Below are positions 1 to 6,128 of a stretch of 8,349 nt of DNA, piece by piece. Each line of letters starts with the position of its first letter. Position 1 is the stretch's first letter. The stretch is from Bacteroidota bacterium (GTDB taxonomy: Bacteria; Bacteroidota; Bacteroidia; Chitinophagales; LD1): contig JAFDYM010000222.1 in the NCBI GenBank assembly GCA_018267435.1, positions 1 to 8,349 on the forward strand, given 5' to 3'. The translations under genes were made by a program, and so were the position numbers. The notes under the pieces are model-generated. The model did not search any database. It saw nothing but the letters and a program-made list of their open reading frames with translations, and was not told the origin of the DNA.

Positions 1-202
1 CTAAGGCATTTAAGTCGCCGTTTACCTTGTGCAGTATTTTTTTGGCTATATCAAGTGCGCTATTGCCTACTACGCCCGTGCGCAGCAATATCGTTATCAA
101 TTCTGCATCGCTTAAAGATGCTTTACCTTTAAGTAATAGTTTTTCGCGCGGCCTATCTTCTTCGGCCCAGCTTTTTATCGATAGAAAATCTTTCTCTTCC
201 AT
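1..202 (-). CDS. radC: RadC family protein, N-terminal part (partial)
   Basis: The minus strand from the ATG at 202 reads 67 codons without a stop and runs off the left edge. The residues fit the N-terminal helical (UPF0758-type) region of RadC. Visible motifs are SIKSWAEEDRPREKLL at 8-23, LSDAELITILLRTG at 30-43 and the NSALDIAKKIL stretch at 47-57. In complete family members this region precedes a metal-dependent JAB/MPN-like domain with an HxH...D motif, which would lie outside the window. The family was historically linked to DNA repair, but its biochemical role is not settled. The ATG is chosen because the conserved IKxWAEEDRPREKL motif starts seven to eight residues after it. No Shine-Dalgarno site is seen, as expected in Bacteroidota. 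The lipoprotein gene ends 33 bp upstream on the same strand, so co-transcription is possible. Confidence 0.9.
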   Translation of the reverse strand, partial: MEEKDFLSIKSWAEEDRPREKLLLKGKASLSDAELITILLRTGVVGNSALDIAKKILHKVNGDLNAL

Positions 203-235
203 AGCGTTATAACACTGGTAAAGAAAAGATAATTT

Positions 236-916
236 CTAATATACGATGTATCTAATAGTTTTACTGGTAGGGAAACTATAGTGGTTAACGGCTGTTACGG
301 TTATATTCAGCACACCAGTATCGGTCTGCGTTAAAAACTCATCGAAACTATAGCTGGTGGCATTGTTAAGTATGAGCGTATGGTTATTTACCGTATCGCC
401 CGAGCGTACACGGGTACTTACCATGCTAATGTAAAGCAGGCCCTTATCGTCGCTTGCTGTGCCACGCACTTGCATACTGCTATTTACGGGTACAGCTTGG
501 CTATCTATAGGCAATGCTAGGCTTAAGCTTGGGGCATTGTGCGCGCTAAATGTTACCGATTGTTGGGTATAATCCAAATCATGGTCTATTATGGTAACTG
601 TGGCGGTATAGGTACCTGTATCGGCAGGTGCAAAGTATACGCTATAGTTGTGCGTTACAAAGCCATGCACATACGGCGCCTTATGCATAGCAGTATCACC
701 CTGTGCATTGGTTACAGTAATGTATAGCTCATGCAGGTCCTTATCATCGCTGATGGTGCCGCTTATCTGCACCGAGTCGCTAGCTGAAATGGCTTGGTTG
801 GTAAAAGGCCTTTCGATAGTAAGCCTAGGTGCTTGGTTATCTTTTTTGCAGGCATGTACTCCCAGCAACACCAGTACCGCTGTAGCCATCGCCGTTAAAG
901 TCTTTACATAATACAT
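236..916 (-). CDS. Lipoprotein with two tandem Ig-like domains
   Basis: This is a 226-residue protein. It begins with a short basic start and a hydrophobic stretch (residues 7-20), followed by VHAC-KKD. Cys23 is the likely lipidated residue. The lipobox is not ideal (His at -2), but the Cys-Lys-Lys-Asp pattern is common in Bacteroidota lipoproteins. The rest divides into two halves of 99 residues each, 29-127 and 128-226. Both start with Ala-Pro and share GT(I/A)SDDK(D/G)L near their position 26 and a DTG-x5-VT strand near position 71-81. They look like beta-sandwich domains of the kind found in DUF4625-like or cadherin/Ig-like surface proteins; that assignment is inference. No catalytic motif is visible. 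The protein is probably anchored in the outer or inner membrane and may bind a ligand or another surface component. It lies directly upstream of radC, with no room for a strong terminator between them. Confidence 0.8.
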   Translation of the reverse strand: MYYVKTLTAMATAVLVLLGVHACKKDNQAPRLTIERPFTNQAISASDSVQISGTISDDKDLHELYITVTNAQGDTAMHKAPYVHGFVTHNYSVYFAPADTGTYTATVTIIDHDLDYTQQSVTFSAHNAPSLSLALPIDSQAVPVNSSMQVRGTASDDKGLLYISMVSTRVRSGDTVNNHTLILNNATSYSFDEFLTQTDTGVLNITVTAVNHYSFPTSKTIRYIVY

Positions 917-952
917 AGTACCTAATAATGTACGAATGTAGGTTTTATTGCG

Positions 953-1010
953 TAAGCTACTAATTCAACCTTATAGCTATAATTTGTGCCCTATCAGCTA
1001 TAGTAGCTTA
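953..1010. repeat. Nested inverted repeat
   Basis: TAAGCTACTA at 953-962 is matched exactly by its reverse complement TAGTAGCTTA at 1001-1010. Inside it, TATAGCT at 972-978 pairs with AGCTATA at 996-1002, and TATAGCTATA at 972-981 is itself palindromic. The outer and inner pairings share bases, so they are alternatives. The position in the divergent region fits an operator or a leader structure, but no regulator gene is present nearby. Function unknown. Confidence 0.55.
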
Positions 1011-1070
1011 ATATGTAAATATAGAAAGAGATGCTTGCCGTTTATTCGTTGTTAGTCGAGAAAAAAATCA

Positions 1071-1135
1071 ACAGCATAAAGGCGCGTGGCAGATGTGCGT
1101 ACGAGCAAGGCACAACAGTATGGCCCATCCTAATT
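1071..1135 (+). repeat. 65-bp direct repeat, copy A
   Basis: This copy matches 2036-2100 in the same orientation at 54 of 65 positions, with no gap. The first 23 bases are identical in both (starting ACAGCATAAAGGCGCGTGGC); the differences lie in the second two thirds. Similarity stops at both ends, so the element has defined borders. The two copies bracket the PhzF gene. There is no transposase, and the reverse-strand reading has a stop in this copy, so a non-coding dispersed element is more likely than a gene remnant. Confidence 0.75.
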
Positions 1136-1241
1136 ATTAGGAAGAGTCTTTCGCTGCCAGTAGTTAATAATTCTGAACAACATCATTACAACACGAATAC
1201 TAAAAAAACGTTTCGCATACTTTGTGGTAAACAAGCTAGAA

Positions 1242-2030
1242 ATGAAACTAAAAATATATCAAATAGATGCTTTTACCGATACTGTATTTAAAGGCAACCC
1301 TGCCGCAGTATGTCCACTAAATGAATGGATAGCCGATGAAAAATTGCTGAAGATTGCAGCGGAAAACAACTTGGCAGAAACAGCATTTTACATACCTAAA
1401 GGCGATACCTTTGAAATAAGGTGGTTTACCCCTACTACCGAGGTAGACCTATGTGGGCACGCAACCTTAGCCGCAGCGTTTGCAATAAGCAAGTGCGAAG
1501 GTTATACGGGCAGTACCATCAATTTTGTATCGCCGCGTAGTGGCGCGCTACCAGTTACTGTTCAAAACAGCTTATTCTCGCTCAACTTTCCTGTAGATAC
1601 GTTTGTAGAAACAGAATTGAAAGAGGAACTTATAAACACCACTAGCCATAAGCCCATTGCTGCATACAAAGGCAAAACCGACTATATGCTGGTATACAAA
1701 ACAGAAGAAGATATAAGTGCATTGAAACCTAACCTATCCCTTATAGCCAGCCTTAATGCACGCGGTATAATAGTAACTGCTGCGGGTAAAGAACACGACT
1801 TTGTATCTCGCTTTTTTGCACCGGCTGTAGGTATAATAGAAGATGCCGTTTGCGGCTCGGCGCATACTACCCTTACCCCCTATTGGGCAAAAGTGTTGGG
1901 CAAAACAGAGCTAAGCGCCTTTCAACTTTCAGAAAGGACAGGCATAGTAAAATGCAAACTGCTAGGCGATAGGGTTGAGCTTGGTGGCAATGCAGCACTA
2001 TACCTAACAGGCGAAATAAACATTGGCTAG
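1242..2030 (+). CDS. PhzF family isomerase
   Basis: This 262-residue protein is the usual size for the PhzF/YddE family, which has the two-lobed fold of diaminopimelate epimerase. Seen in the sequence: the N-terminal IYQIDAFTDTVFKGNPAAVC at 5-24, NLAETAF at 43-49, DLCGHATLAAA at 69-79 and EDAVCGSAHTTLTPYW at 200-215. Glu46 lies in the position of the catalytic glutamate of PhzF. The two Gly-containing loops correspond to the substrate site between the lobes. In Pseudomonas, PhzF isomerises trans-2,3-dihydro-3-hydroxyanthranilate for phenazine synthesis. No other phenazine gene is present here, so the substrate is unknown and the housekeeping YddE-like role is more likely. The protein is probably cytoplasmic. 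A GTG at 1224 would add six residues, but the ATG at 1242 gives the family-typical MKLKIYQ start and is preferred. The gene sits between two direct repeats and converges on queA. Confidence 0.92.
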   Translation: MKLKIYQIDAFTDTVFKGNPAAVCPLNEWIADEKLLKIAAENNLAETAFYIPKGDTFEIRWFTPTTEVDLCGHATLAAAFAISKCEGYTGSTINFVSPRSGALPVTVQNSLFSLNFPVDTFVETELKEELINTTSHKPIAAYKGKTDYMLVYKTEEDISALKPNLSLIASLNARGIIVTAAGKEHDFVSRFFAPAVGIIEDAVCGSAHTTLTPYWAKVLGKTELSAFQLSERTGIVKCKLLGDRVELGGNAALYLTGEINIG

Positions 2031-2035
2031 GCCCC

Positions 2036-2100
2036 ACAGCATAAAGGCGCGTGGCAGACGTACGTATAGGCAAGGTGCAACTGTATGGCCTATCATCATT
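2036..2100 (+). repeat. 65-bp direct repeat, copy B
   Basis: This is the second copy of the element at 1071-1135 (54 of 65 bases identical). It begins five bases after the PhzF stop codon and ends three bases before one arm of the 25-bp inverted repeat. In this copy ATAGGC can pair with GCCTAT across a 16-base loop. The pairing is broken in copy A, so this hairpin is not a conserved feature. Confidence 0.75.
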
Positions 2101-2103
2101 CCT

Positions 2104-2128
2104 TGTATTTAATCTGTGAATCTGTGGC
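2104..2128 (-). repeat. 25-bp inverted repeat, left arm
   Basis: This stretch is the exact reverse complement of 3399-3423 over 25 bases. Read on the minus strand it contains two CACAGAT units. It lies between copy B of the 65-bp repeat and the queA terminator. Together with the right arm it brackets queA. Confidence 0.8.
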
Positions 2129-2144
2129 TTACTACGTTAAACAC

Positions 2145-2187
2145 AAAAAAAGCCCCGCCTCGTTATCGAAGCAGGGCTTGTGTTTTA
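2145..2187 (-). terminator. Terminator of queA, probably bidirectional
   Basis: The bases at 2150-2162 and 2167-2179 form a 13-position stem with a TTAT loop. AAGCCC pairs with GGGCTT at the base, then GC and TCG pair further in, with two C-A mismatches. On the minus strand the stem is followed by seven T (the A run at 2145-2151), a good intrinsic terminator for queA, which ends 43 bp upstream. On the plus strand it is followed by GTGTTTT, which could also stop transcripts from the PhzF gene. Confidence 0.8.
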
Positions 2188-2220
2188 TCTAATATCTATC
2201 GTCTAAATACTAGCGTCTAG
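2186..2220. repeat. Five tandem 7-bp units
   Basis: The sequence can be cut into TATCTAA, TATCTAT, CGTCTAA, ATACTAG and CGTCTAG. All five have CTA at positions 4-6, and four have T at position 3. The array lies between the queA stop codon (2223-2225) and its terminator. It would therefore be in the 3' untranslated part of the queA transcript. Function unknown; it could be simple-sequence drift. Confidence 0.5.
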
Positions 2221-2222
2221 AA

Positions 2223-3272
2223 TTAGATGATCAACATAGCGTCGCCGTAGCTAAGGAATTTGTATTTCTCCTTGGCAGCGGTTTCGTAGGCCTTCATTAT
2301 TAGGTCGTAGCCACCGAAAGCGCAAGCCATTATCAGTAGGCTGCTCTTAGGCTGGTGGAAGTTAGTTATCATGCTATTGGCAATGCTAAAGTCGTAAGGT
2401 GGGTGTATGAACAAGTTAGTCCAACCTGCATACGGCTTTAGGTATCCCTCTGCCGATACTGCCGACTCAACCGCACGCATAGTGGTAGTACCCACAGCGC
2501 ATATACGCTTGTTGGCATCCTTGGCAGCGTTAACGGTCTTCACTGCTTTATCGCCTATGTACGCCTCTTCGGCATCCATTTTGTGCTTCGATAGATCTTC
2601 TACATCTATAGTGCGGAAAGTACCTAGACCCGTGTGTAGGGTTATTTCAGGCAGCTCCACTCCTTTTATCTCAAGGCGCTTAAGCAACTCGCGGCTAAAG
2701 TGCATACCGCTGGTTGGGGCAGCTACAGCACCTTCTTCCTTAGCATATACCGTTTGGTAGCGCTCGGCATCAAGCGGCTCCACTGGGCGTTTGATGTATT
2801 TAGGTAGCGGCGTTTCGCCTAGGCCGTAAAGTATTTTCTTGAATTTCTCGTAGTCGCCATCGTATAGAAAACGGATGGTACGGCCACGGCTGGTAGTGTT
2901 ATCTACCACCTCGGCTATCAACTCATCGTTTTGGCCGAAGTATAGTTTATTGCCCACGCGTATTTTACGTGCAGGGTCAACCAATACATCCCAAAGGAAC
3001 TGGCCACGGTTCAACTCGCGCAATAGAAACACTTCTATTTTAGCGCCAGTCTTTTCCTTAGTACCATATAAGCGGGCAGGGAATACCTTGGTGTTGTTTA
3101 GAATGATAACATCACCATCGCCAAAGTACTTCAATAGGTCGCTAAACTTCTTGTGCTCTATTTTTTTGGTGTTCCTGTCCACTACCATCAAGCGGCTTTC
3201 GTCGCGGTTTTTAGCCGGATACATAGCAACAGAATCTTTGGGAAGGTTGAAATTAAAACTAGATAGTTTCAT
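2223..3272 (-). CDS. queA: tRNA preQ1(34) S-adenosylmethionine ribosyltransferase-isomerase
   Basis: This 349-residue protein is close to the normal length for QueA. The enzyme moves the ribosyl part of S-adenosylmethionine onto 7-aminomethyl-7-deazaguanine at the wobble position of tRNAs with GUN anticodons, making epoxyqueuosine. Family motifs visible in order are DVIILNNTKVFPARL at 54-68, YQTVYA at 172-177, GAVAAPTSGMHF at 181-192, LHTGLGTF at 212-219, GTTTMRAVES at 261-270, ITNFHQPKSSLL at 302-313 and SYGDAML at 341-347. The frame is intact. The start at 3272 gives the expected MKLSSFNFNLP opening. The gene stands alone: PhzF converges on it, and the LamG/HYR gene diverges from it. No other queuosine gene is in the window. 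A candidate promoter lies about 80 bp upstream and a stem-loop terminator lies just downstream. Confidence 0.97.
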   Translation of the reverse strand: MKLSSFNFNLPKDSVAMYPAKNRDESRLMVVDRNTKKIEHKKFSDLLKYFGDGDVIILNNTKVFPARLYGTKEKTGAKIEVFLLRELNRGQFLWDVLVDPARKIRVGNKLYFGQNDELIAEVVDNTTSRGRTIRFLYDGDYEKFKKILYGLGETPLPKYIKRPVEPLDAERYQTVYAKEEGAVAAPTSGMHFSRELLKRLEIKGVELPEITLHTGLGTFRTIDVEDLSKHKMDAEEAYIGDKAVKTVNAAKDANKRICAVGTTTMRAVESAVSAEGYLKPYAGWTNLFIHPPYDFSIANSMITNFHQPKSSLLIMACAFGGYDLIMKAYETAAKEKYKFLSYGDAMLII

Positions 3273-3351
3273 GTATTATGTAGTTGAATTTTACGGAATT
3301 CAAAATTTCCAAGCGGCAGTAATGGGTTATTGTCGCCGAATTTTCGGACGG

Positions 3352-3382
3352 CAAAAATAAGCGGATTGGGCGTATTTCCTAA
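3352..3382 (-). promoter_or_regulatory. Candidate queA promoter
   Basis: Read on the minus strand, TATTTTTG (3359 to 3352) matches the Bacteroidota -7 element TAnnTTTG exactly. TTAG (3382 to 3379) lies 19 bases upstream and matches three of four bases of the -33 TTTG box. Transcription would start roughly 75 bp before the queA ATG. A small hairpin (CCGAA/TTCGG at 3337-3348) would then sit at the very start of the leader. The match is to a short consensus in AT-rich DNA, so it may be chance. Confidence 0.35.
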
Positions 3383-3398
3383 TTTCAAAGTCCTCTTT

Positions 3399-3468
3399 GC
3401 CACAGATTCACAGATTAAATACAGAGAAATACAAAACTTAACCACAGATAGCACAGATGAGCACGGAT
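3399..3468 (+). repeat. CACAGAT-rich dispersed repeat, including the right arm of the 25-bp inverted repeat
   Basis: Bases 3399-3423 are the exact reverse complement of 2104-2128. Five units of the form (C/G/T)CAC(A/G)GAT start at 3400, 3408, 3442, 3451 and 3461. The spacing is irregular, so this is not a CRISPR array. Similar CACAGAT strings are, to my memory, frequent between genes in many bacterial genomes, with no agreed function. Confidence 0.7.
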
Positions 3469-3499
3469 TATTTAAAATAGATTATTGGCGCGCTACTGT

Positions 3500-3512
3500 G
3501 GCGCTTTGCGCC
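3500..3512. repeat. Small GC-rich hairpin
   Basis: GGCGC at 3500-3504 and GCGCC at 3508-3512 form a perfect 5-bp stem with a TTT loop. The GGCGCGC at 3486-3492 offers an alternative partner. No T run follows, so it is not a standard terminator. Confidence 0.45.
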
Positions 3513-3562
3513 TATGTATCTCTCCCGCGGGCGACCTTACTGTAGGCTGTTTCTCCGTAGTC

Positions 3563-3580
3563 CGTTCACTGAAGTGAACG
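3563..3580. repeat. 18-bp hairpin
   Basis: CGTTCACT at 3563-3570 pairs perfectly with AGTGAACG at 3573-3580, leaving a GA centre (in RNA a 7-bp stem with a 4-base loop is more realistic). It lies 140 bp before the LamG/HYR start. No T run follows on either strand. It could be a protein-binding palindrome or part of a dispersed element. Confidence 0.6.
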
Positions 3581-3604
3581 ATAAGGAACTATCCCTAATT
3601 ATTC

Positions 3605-3695
3605 AATTATCATATTTTCTAGTTATCTAAATCCTTCCAATTACCCCTTACATCTTATTTTCTTTAATTATCCTATTTCTCTTAGTTTTCTAAAT
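3605..3695 (+). repeat. Imperfect direct repeats in AT-rich leader
   Basis: AATTATCATATTTTCT at 3605-3620, continuing AGTTATCTAAAT, recurs with small changes as AATTATCCTATTTCTC at 3666-3681, continuing TTAGTTTTCTAAAT. A weaker third version lies between them from about 3639. The strand is rich in T and C. The repeats may belong to the upstream control region of the LamG/HYR gene or may simply reflect low complexity. Confidence 0.4.
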
Positions 3696-3719
3696 TAACT
3701 TAGCACAGCCCTTAAACCC

Positions 3720-6116
3720 ATGCGCCAAATACTATGCCTGCTTATAACCCTGGCTGCCCTGCACTGCACGGCACAGGTGCCTACGCAAGGTTTGGTAGCC
3801 TACTTCCCTTTCGATAACAATACGCAGGACAATAGCGAGTACCACAACAATGGAACTATTAATGGCGGCATACAAACTACTACCGACCGCAACGGCAATG
3901 CCTGTGGTGCCATGGCATTTGATGGCAAAACAGGCTATGTAAGTGTGCCTAACAATAGCAGTATACAGGCAATACGCAGCGGCTTTACGGTGGCTACATG
4001 GTTTAAGCTAGATGTACCCACTGCCAACGAGGCAAGGGTAGTGTTGTTTAGCAAAGATAGTACCGATGCAATCGGCAAGGCAGAGCCGGGCTTTCATGTA
4101 ACGTACCTACAAAACTTTAACGAGGCTATGGGACAACTTAGCTTTTGCAACGGCTACGCCGAGGAGGATAAAACCTATGGCCAACACCGCCTAGCATATA
4201 ACGAATGGTACCACATAGCATTAAGCTACGATGAGGGCTGGCTGAACCTATACCTTAATGGCAAGCGCGTATGGCAGGCTATGTATAACCAAGCCATAGA
4301 GAAGAATGACTTTGCTTTGGAAATAGGCCGCAACCTGTGGCCGCAAACCAACTACTTTAAAGGCAGCTACGATGAATACCGCCTATATAACCGTGGCTTG
4401 AATGCCACCGAAATACTGGCACTGTATAACTATACTCCACCCCTAGCCGACGGCAACACACTTAGCCTACACATGCCTAGCGATATAACTGTAGTGGCAG
4501 ATGAAGGCAAATGCAGTGCCACAGTAAGTTATAATGAACCTACAGCCACCGTGGGCTGTGGGCAAGCAAGCATACACTTGGCTAGCGGTCAAGCAAGTGG
4601 GTCGGCGTTTACTGTTGGTACGCATACCATTACCTACGAAGCAAAACATAACAACAAGAAAGAAGCCGCCGCCTTTAACATAACCGTGCTAGATAGGCAA
4701 CCACCCGTATTTGAATATGCCCCAGAGGTAACTACGCATACCTATGATAGTGCAGGTGCTACCGTGCATTACCTGTTTGGAGCTAGCGATAACTGCGGTA
4801 CTTTTAAAACATACCGCACAGCAGGTATGGCTGCAGGCAGCAAGTTCCCCATTGGCAAAACAGAAGTGAAGTATGAGGCAGTAGATTCGTTTGGCAATAA
4901 GTCGGCGTGCAGCTTTATGGTAATTGTGATACAAGATGAACGCCCTGTTGTAAAGGAAACCGCACCCGCTACTGTAGTACAAGCTAGGCCAGCACCCAAG
5001 GCCGAAACTATTACCCCTAAGGCAGAACCTAAAGCCGAAACCACTACTATAGCCAAAACCAACACAGAGCCCGTGGCTAAAGCAAACAACGAAAAGCCAA
5101 AGCCTGCGCCTACAACAAAAGCAACTGTAAGCGAGAAACCTAAAAGCGAACCTGTAAAGCCTAATCCAAGTCCTGTTGCAACACCTACCAGCGAACCTAC
5201 TGTAATAGAAGTAGCATGCGGTAGCGATATAAGCCGCAACACCGATGCAGGCAAGTGCGGCGCAAGCATACATTACAATGTGCCTAAGTACAAGGGCCAA
5301 GCCTTGAAACTAAATGAGGGCATAGCTAGTAATAGCTTGTTCCCCGTAGGCTTAACGCGTAACAGTTTTTCATTGGTAGACGTGCCGGGCTTTGTAAGCA
5401 ACTGCCACTTTGTAGTAAAGGTTAGCGATAAGGAAAAACCTGTTATCAACTGCCCGAAGGATACCATTATTATGCTTAGCTATAACCGCAAGGGCATAAT
5501 ATATAACTACACTCCACCCAAGGCTAGCGATAACTGCGGGGTAGATAGCTTTGTACAAACCATAGGCTCGGCGCCAGGCTGCTTTCTGCCCATAGGCGAG
5601 CATCCGTTTGAGTTTATAGCCATTGATGCTGCGGGTAACAAGACTGTATGTGGCTATAGCGTATCGGTACGCAACAGCGGCAAAACAGAAAAACTGGAAA
5701 TACCTAAACAGCTTGATGCACTACTGAACCTTGGTAACGACACCATTAAGTACGAGCACGAAGGCGAAGTGGGCAACTGCTTATTGACGATGTTTGTGTA
5801 CGACGATGGAGAAGAGGACGGCGACTCGGTATCTATCATTTTCGATGGGCAGGTGCTGGTAGATAACCAAAAGCTGCGCCTGAAAGATAACGGCCCAATA
5901 CGCAGGCAGCTAGCCCTAGCCAGCGGCAACCCCAACTACATAGTAGCCAAGGCATGGAACACCGGGCGCACGGGCCTTAACACCATGCGCATGGATATAT
6001 ACGAGGGCGATATACCCGACGAAAAACACCTGCGCGGCAAAAAGCCTATACTATCTAAAATACTACACGCACGCCCCGGCCAAGCTTCGGGTATTATTTT
6101 AAGGTGTAATTGGTAA
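3720..6116 (+). CDS. Secreted LamG and HYR multidomain protein
   Basis: This 798-residue protein has a signal peptide (hydrophobic 4-14, probable cleavage after the TAQ at 17-19). Residues 22-238 are a LamG-like jellyroll (GLVAYFPFDNNTQDNS at 24-39, AMAFDGKTGYVSVPNNSSIQ at 64-83, WYHIALSYD at 163-171, LYLNGKRV at 177-184, FKGSYDEYRLYNRGL at 213-227). Four HYR-like domains follow: 249-325, 326-406, 495-571 and 572-652, the second and fourth with ASDNCG and a final aromatic-x-A-x-D-xxGN strand. Residues 407-494 between the pairs are low in complexity, rich in Lys, Pro, Ala, Thr and Glu. The C-terminal part (about 669-797) has YDDGEEDGDSVSIIFDG at 694-710 and KAWNTGRTGLNT at 744-755. It resembles a module often seen at the end of Bacteroidota secreted proteins. 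No enzyme active site and no clear type IX secretion tail are visible. A role in surface adhesion or glycan binding is inference. It starts a plus-strand series of exported proteins. Confidence 0.85.
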   Translation: MRQILCLLITLAALHCTAQVPTQGLVAYFPFDNNTQDNSEYHNNGTINGGIQTTTDRNGNACGAMAFDGKTGYVSVPNNSSIQAIRSGFTVATWFKLDVPTANEARVVLFSKDSTDAIGKAEPGFHVTYLQNFNEAMGQLSFCNGYAEEDKTYGQHRLAYNEWYHIALSYDEGWLNLYLNGKRVWQAMYNQAIEKNDFALEIGRNLWPQTNYFKGSYDEYRLYNRGLNATEILALYNYTPPLADGNTLSLHMPSDITVVADEGKCSATVSYNEPTATVGCGQASIHLASGQASGSAFTVGTHTITYEAKHNNKKEAAAFNITVLDRQPPVFEYAPEVTTHTYDSAGATVHYLFGASDNCGTFKTYRTAGMAAGSKFPIGKTEVKYEAVDSFGNKSACSFMVIVIQDERPVVKETAPATVVQARPAPKAETITPKAEPKAETTTIAKTNTEPVAKANNEKPKPAPTTKATVSEKPKSEPVKPNPSPVATPTSEPTVIEVACGSDISRNTDAGKCGASIHYNVPKYKGQALKLNEGIASNSLFPVGLTRNSFSLVDVPGFVSNCHFVVKVSDKEKPVINCPKDTIIMLSYNRKGIIYNYTPPKASDNCGVDSFVQTIGSAPGCFLPIGEHPFEFIAIDAAGNKTVCGYSVSVRNSGKTEKLEIPKQLDALLNLGNDTIKYEHEGEVGNCLLTMFVYDDGEEDGDSVSIIFDGQVLVDNQKLRLKDNGPIRRQLALASGNPNYIVAKAWNTGRTGLNTMRMDIYEGDIPDEKHLRGKKPILSKILHARPGQASGIILRCNW

Positions 6117-6128
6117 TTACTAAAAAGG

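Larger units (their letters stand above)
917..1241. other. Divergent intergenic region
   Basis: This 325-bp stretch separates the leftward lipoprotein gene from the rightward PhzF gene. It should contain both promoters, but no clean TTTG-N19-TAnnTTTG pair is visible. The best partial element for the rightward gene is the TACTTTG at 1218-1224, one base short of consensus spacing. The region also holds a 10-bp inverted repeat at 953-1010 and one copy of the 65-bp repeat at 1071-1135. The open frame at 1031-1291 overlaps the real PhzF start in another frame and does not resemble a protein. Confidence 0.6.
3273..3719. other. Divergent intergenic region rich in hairpins and repeats
   Basis: This 447-bp stretch lies between the starts of queA and the LamG/HYR gene. 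From left to right it holds the probable queA promoter (3352-3382), a tract of CACAGAT units (3399-3468), a hairpin at 3500-3512, the palindrome CCCGCGGG at 3524-3531, a strong 18-bp hairpin at 3563-3580, and an AT- and pyrimidine-rich leader with imperfect direct repeats (3605-3695). For the rightward gene the only promoter-like string is TAACTTAG at 3696-3703, one base from TAnnTTTG. It has no matching upstream box. The short open frames here look non-coding. Confidence 0.6.

Noticed and set aside
27..212. Plus-strand open frame of 61 codons
   Set aside because: It lies opposite the conserved radC start, which explains the open frame.
1031..1291. Plus-strand open frame of 86 codons before and into the PhzF gene
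   Set aside because: It crosses the 65-bp repeat and overlaps the real start in another frame; the product has no protein-like pattern.
1242..2030. Phenazine biosynthesis cluster
   Set aside because: Only the PhzF-family gene is present. The family is widespread outside phenazine producers.
1873..2073. Minus-strand frame covering the end of the PhzF gene and part of repeat copy B
   Set aside because: The matching frame in copy A contains a stop and the differences between copies are not concentrated at third codon positions, so coding is unlikely.
3399..3468. CRISPR-like array of CACAGAT units
   Set aside because: The units are only eight bases long, spacing is irregular (8, 34, 9 and 10 bases) and no cas gene is present.
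1071..3468. Insertion sequence or composite transposon
   Set aside because: There is no transposase or recombinase frame, and the two repeat types do not form matched ends of one element.
3720..3780. Lipoprotein signal with Cys16 in the LamG/HYR protein
   Set aside because: The residues before the cysteine (ALH) do not fit a lipobox, and the following TAQ fits ordinary signal peptidase cleavage.
4689..5300. Long minus-strand open frames opposite the LamG/HYR gene (also 4769-5269)
   Set aside because: They are antisense to a clearly domain-bearing gene, over its low-complexity linker. Their products are biased in composition and show no recognisable motif.
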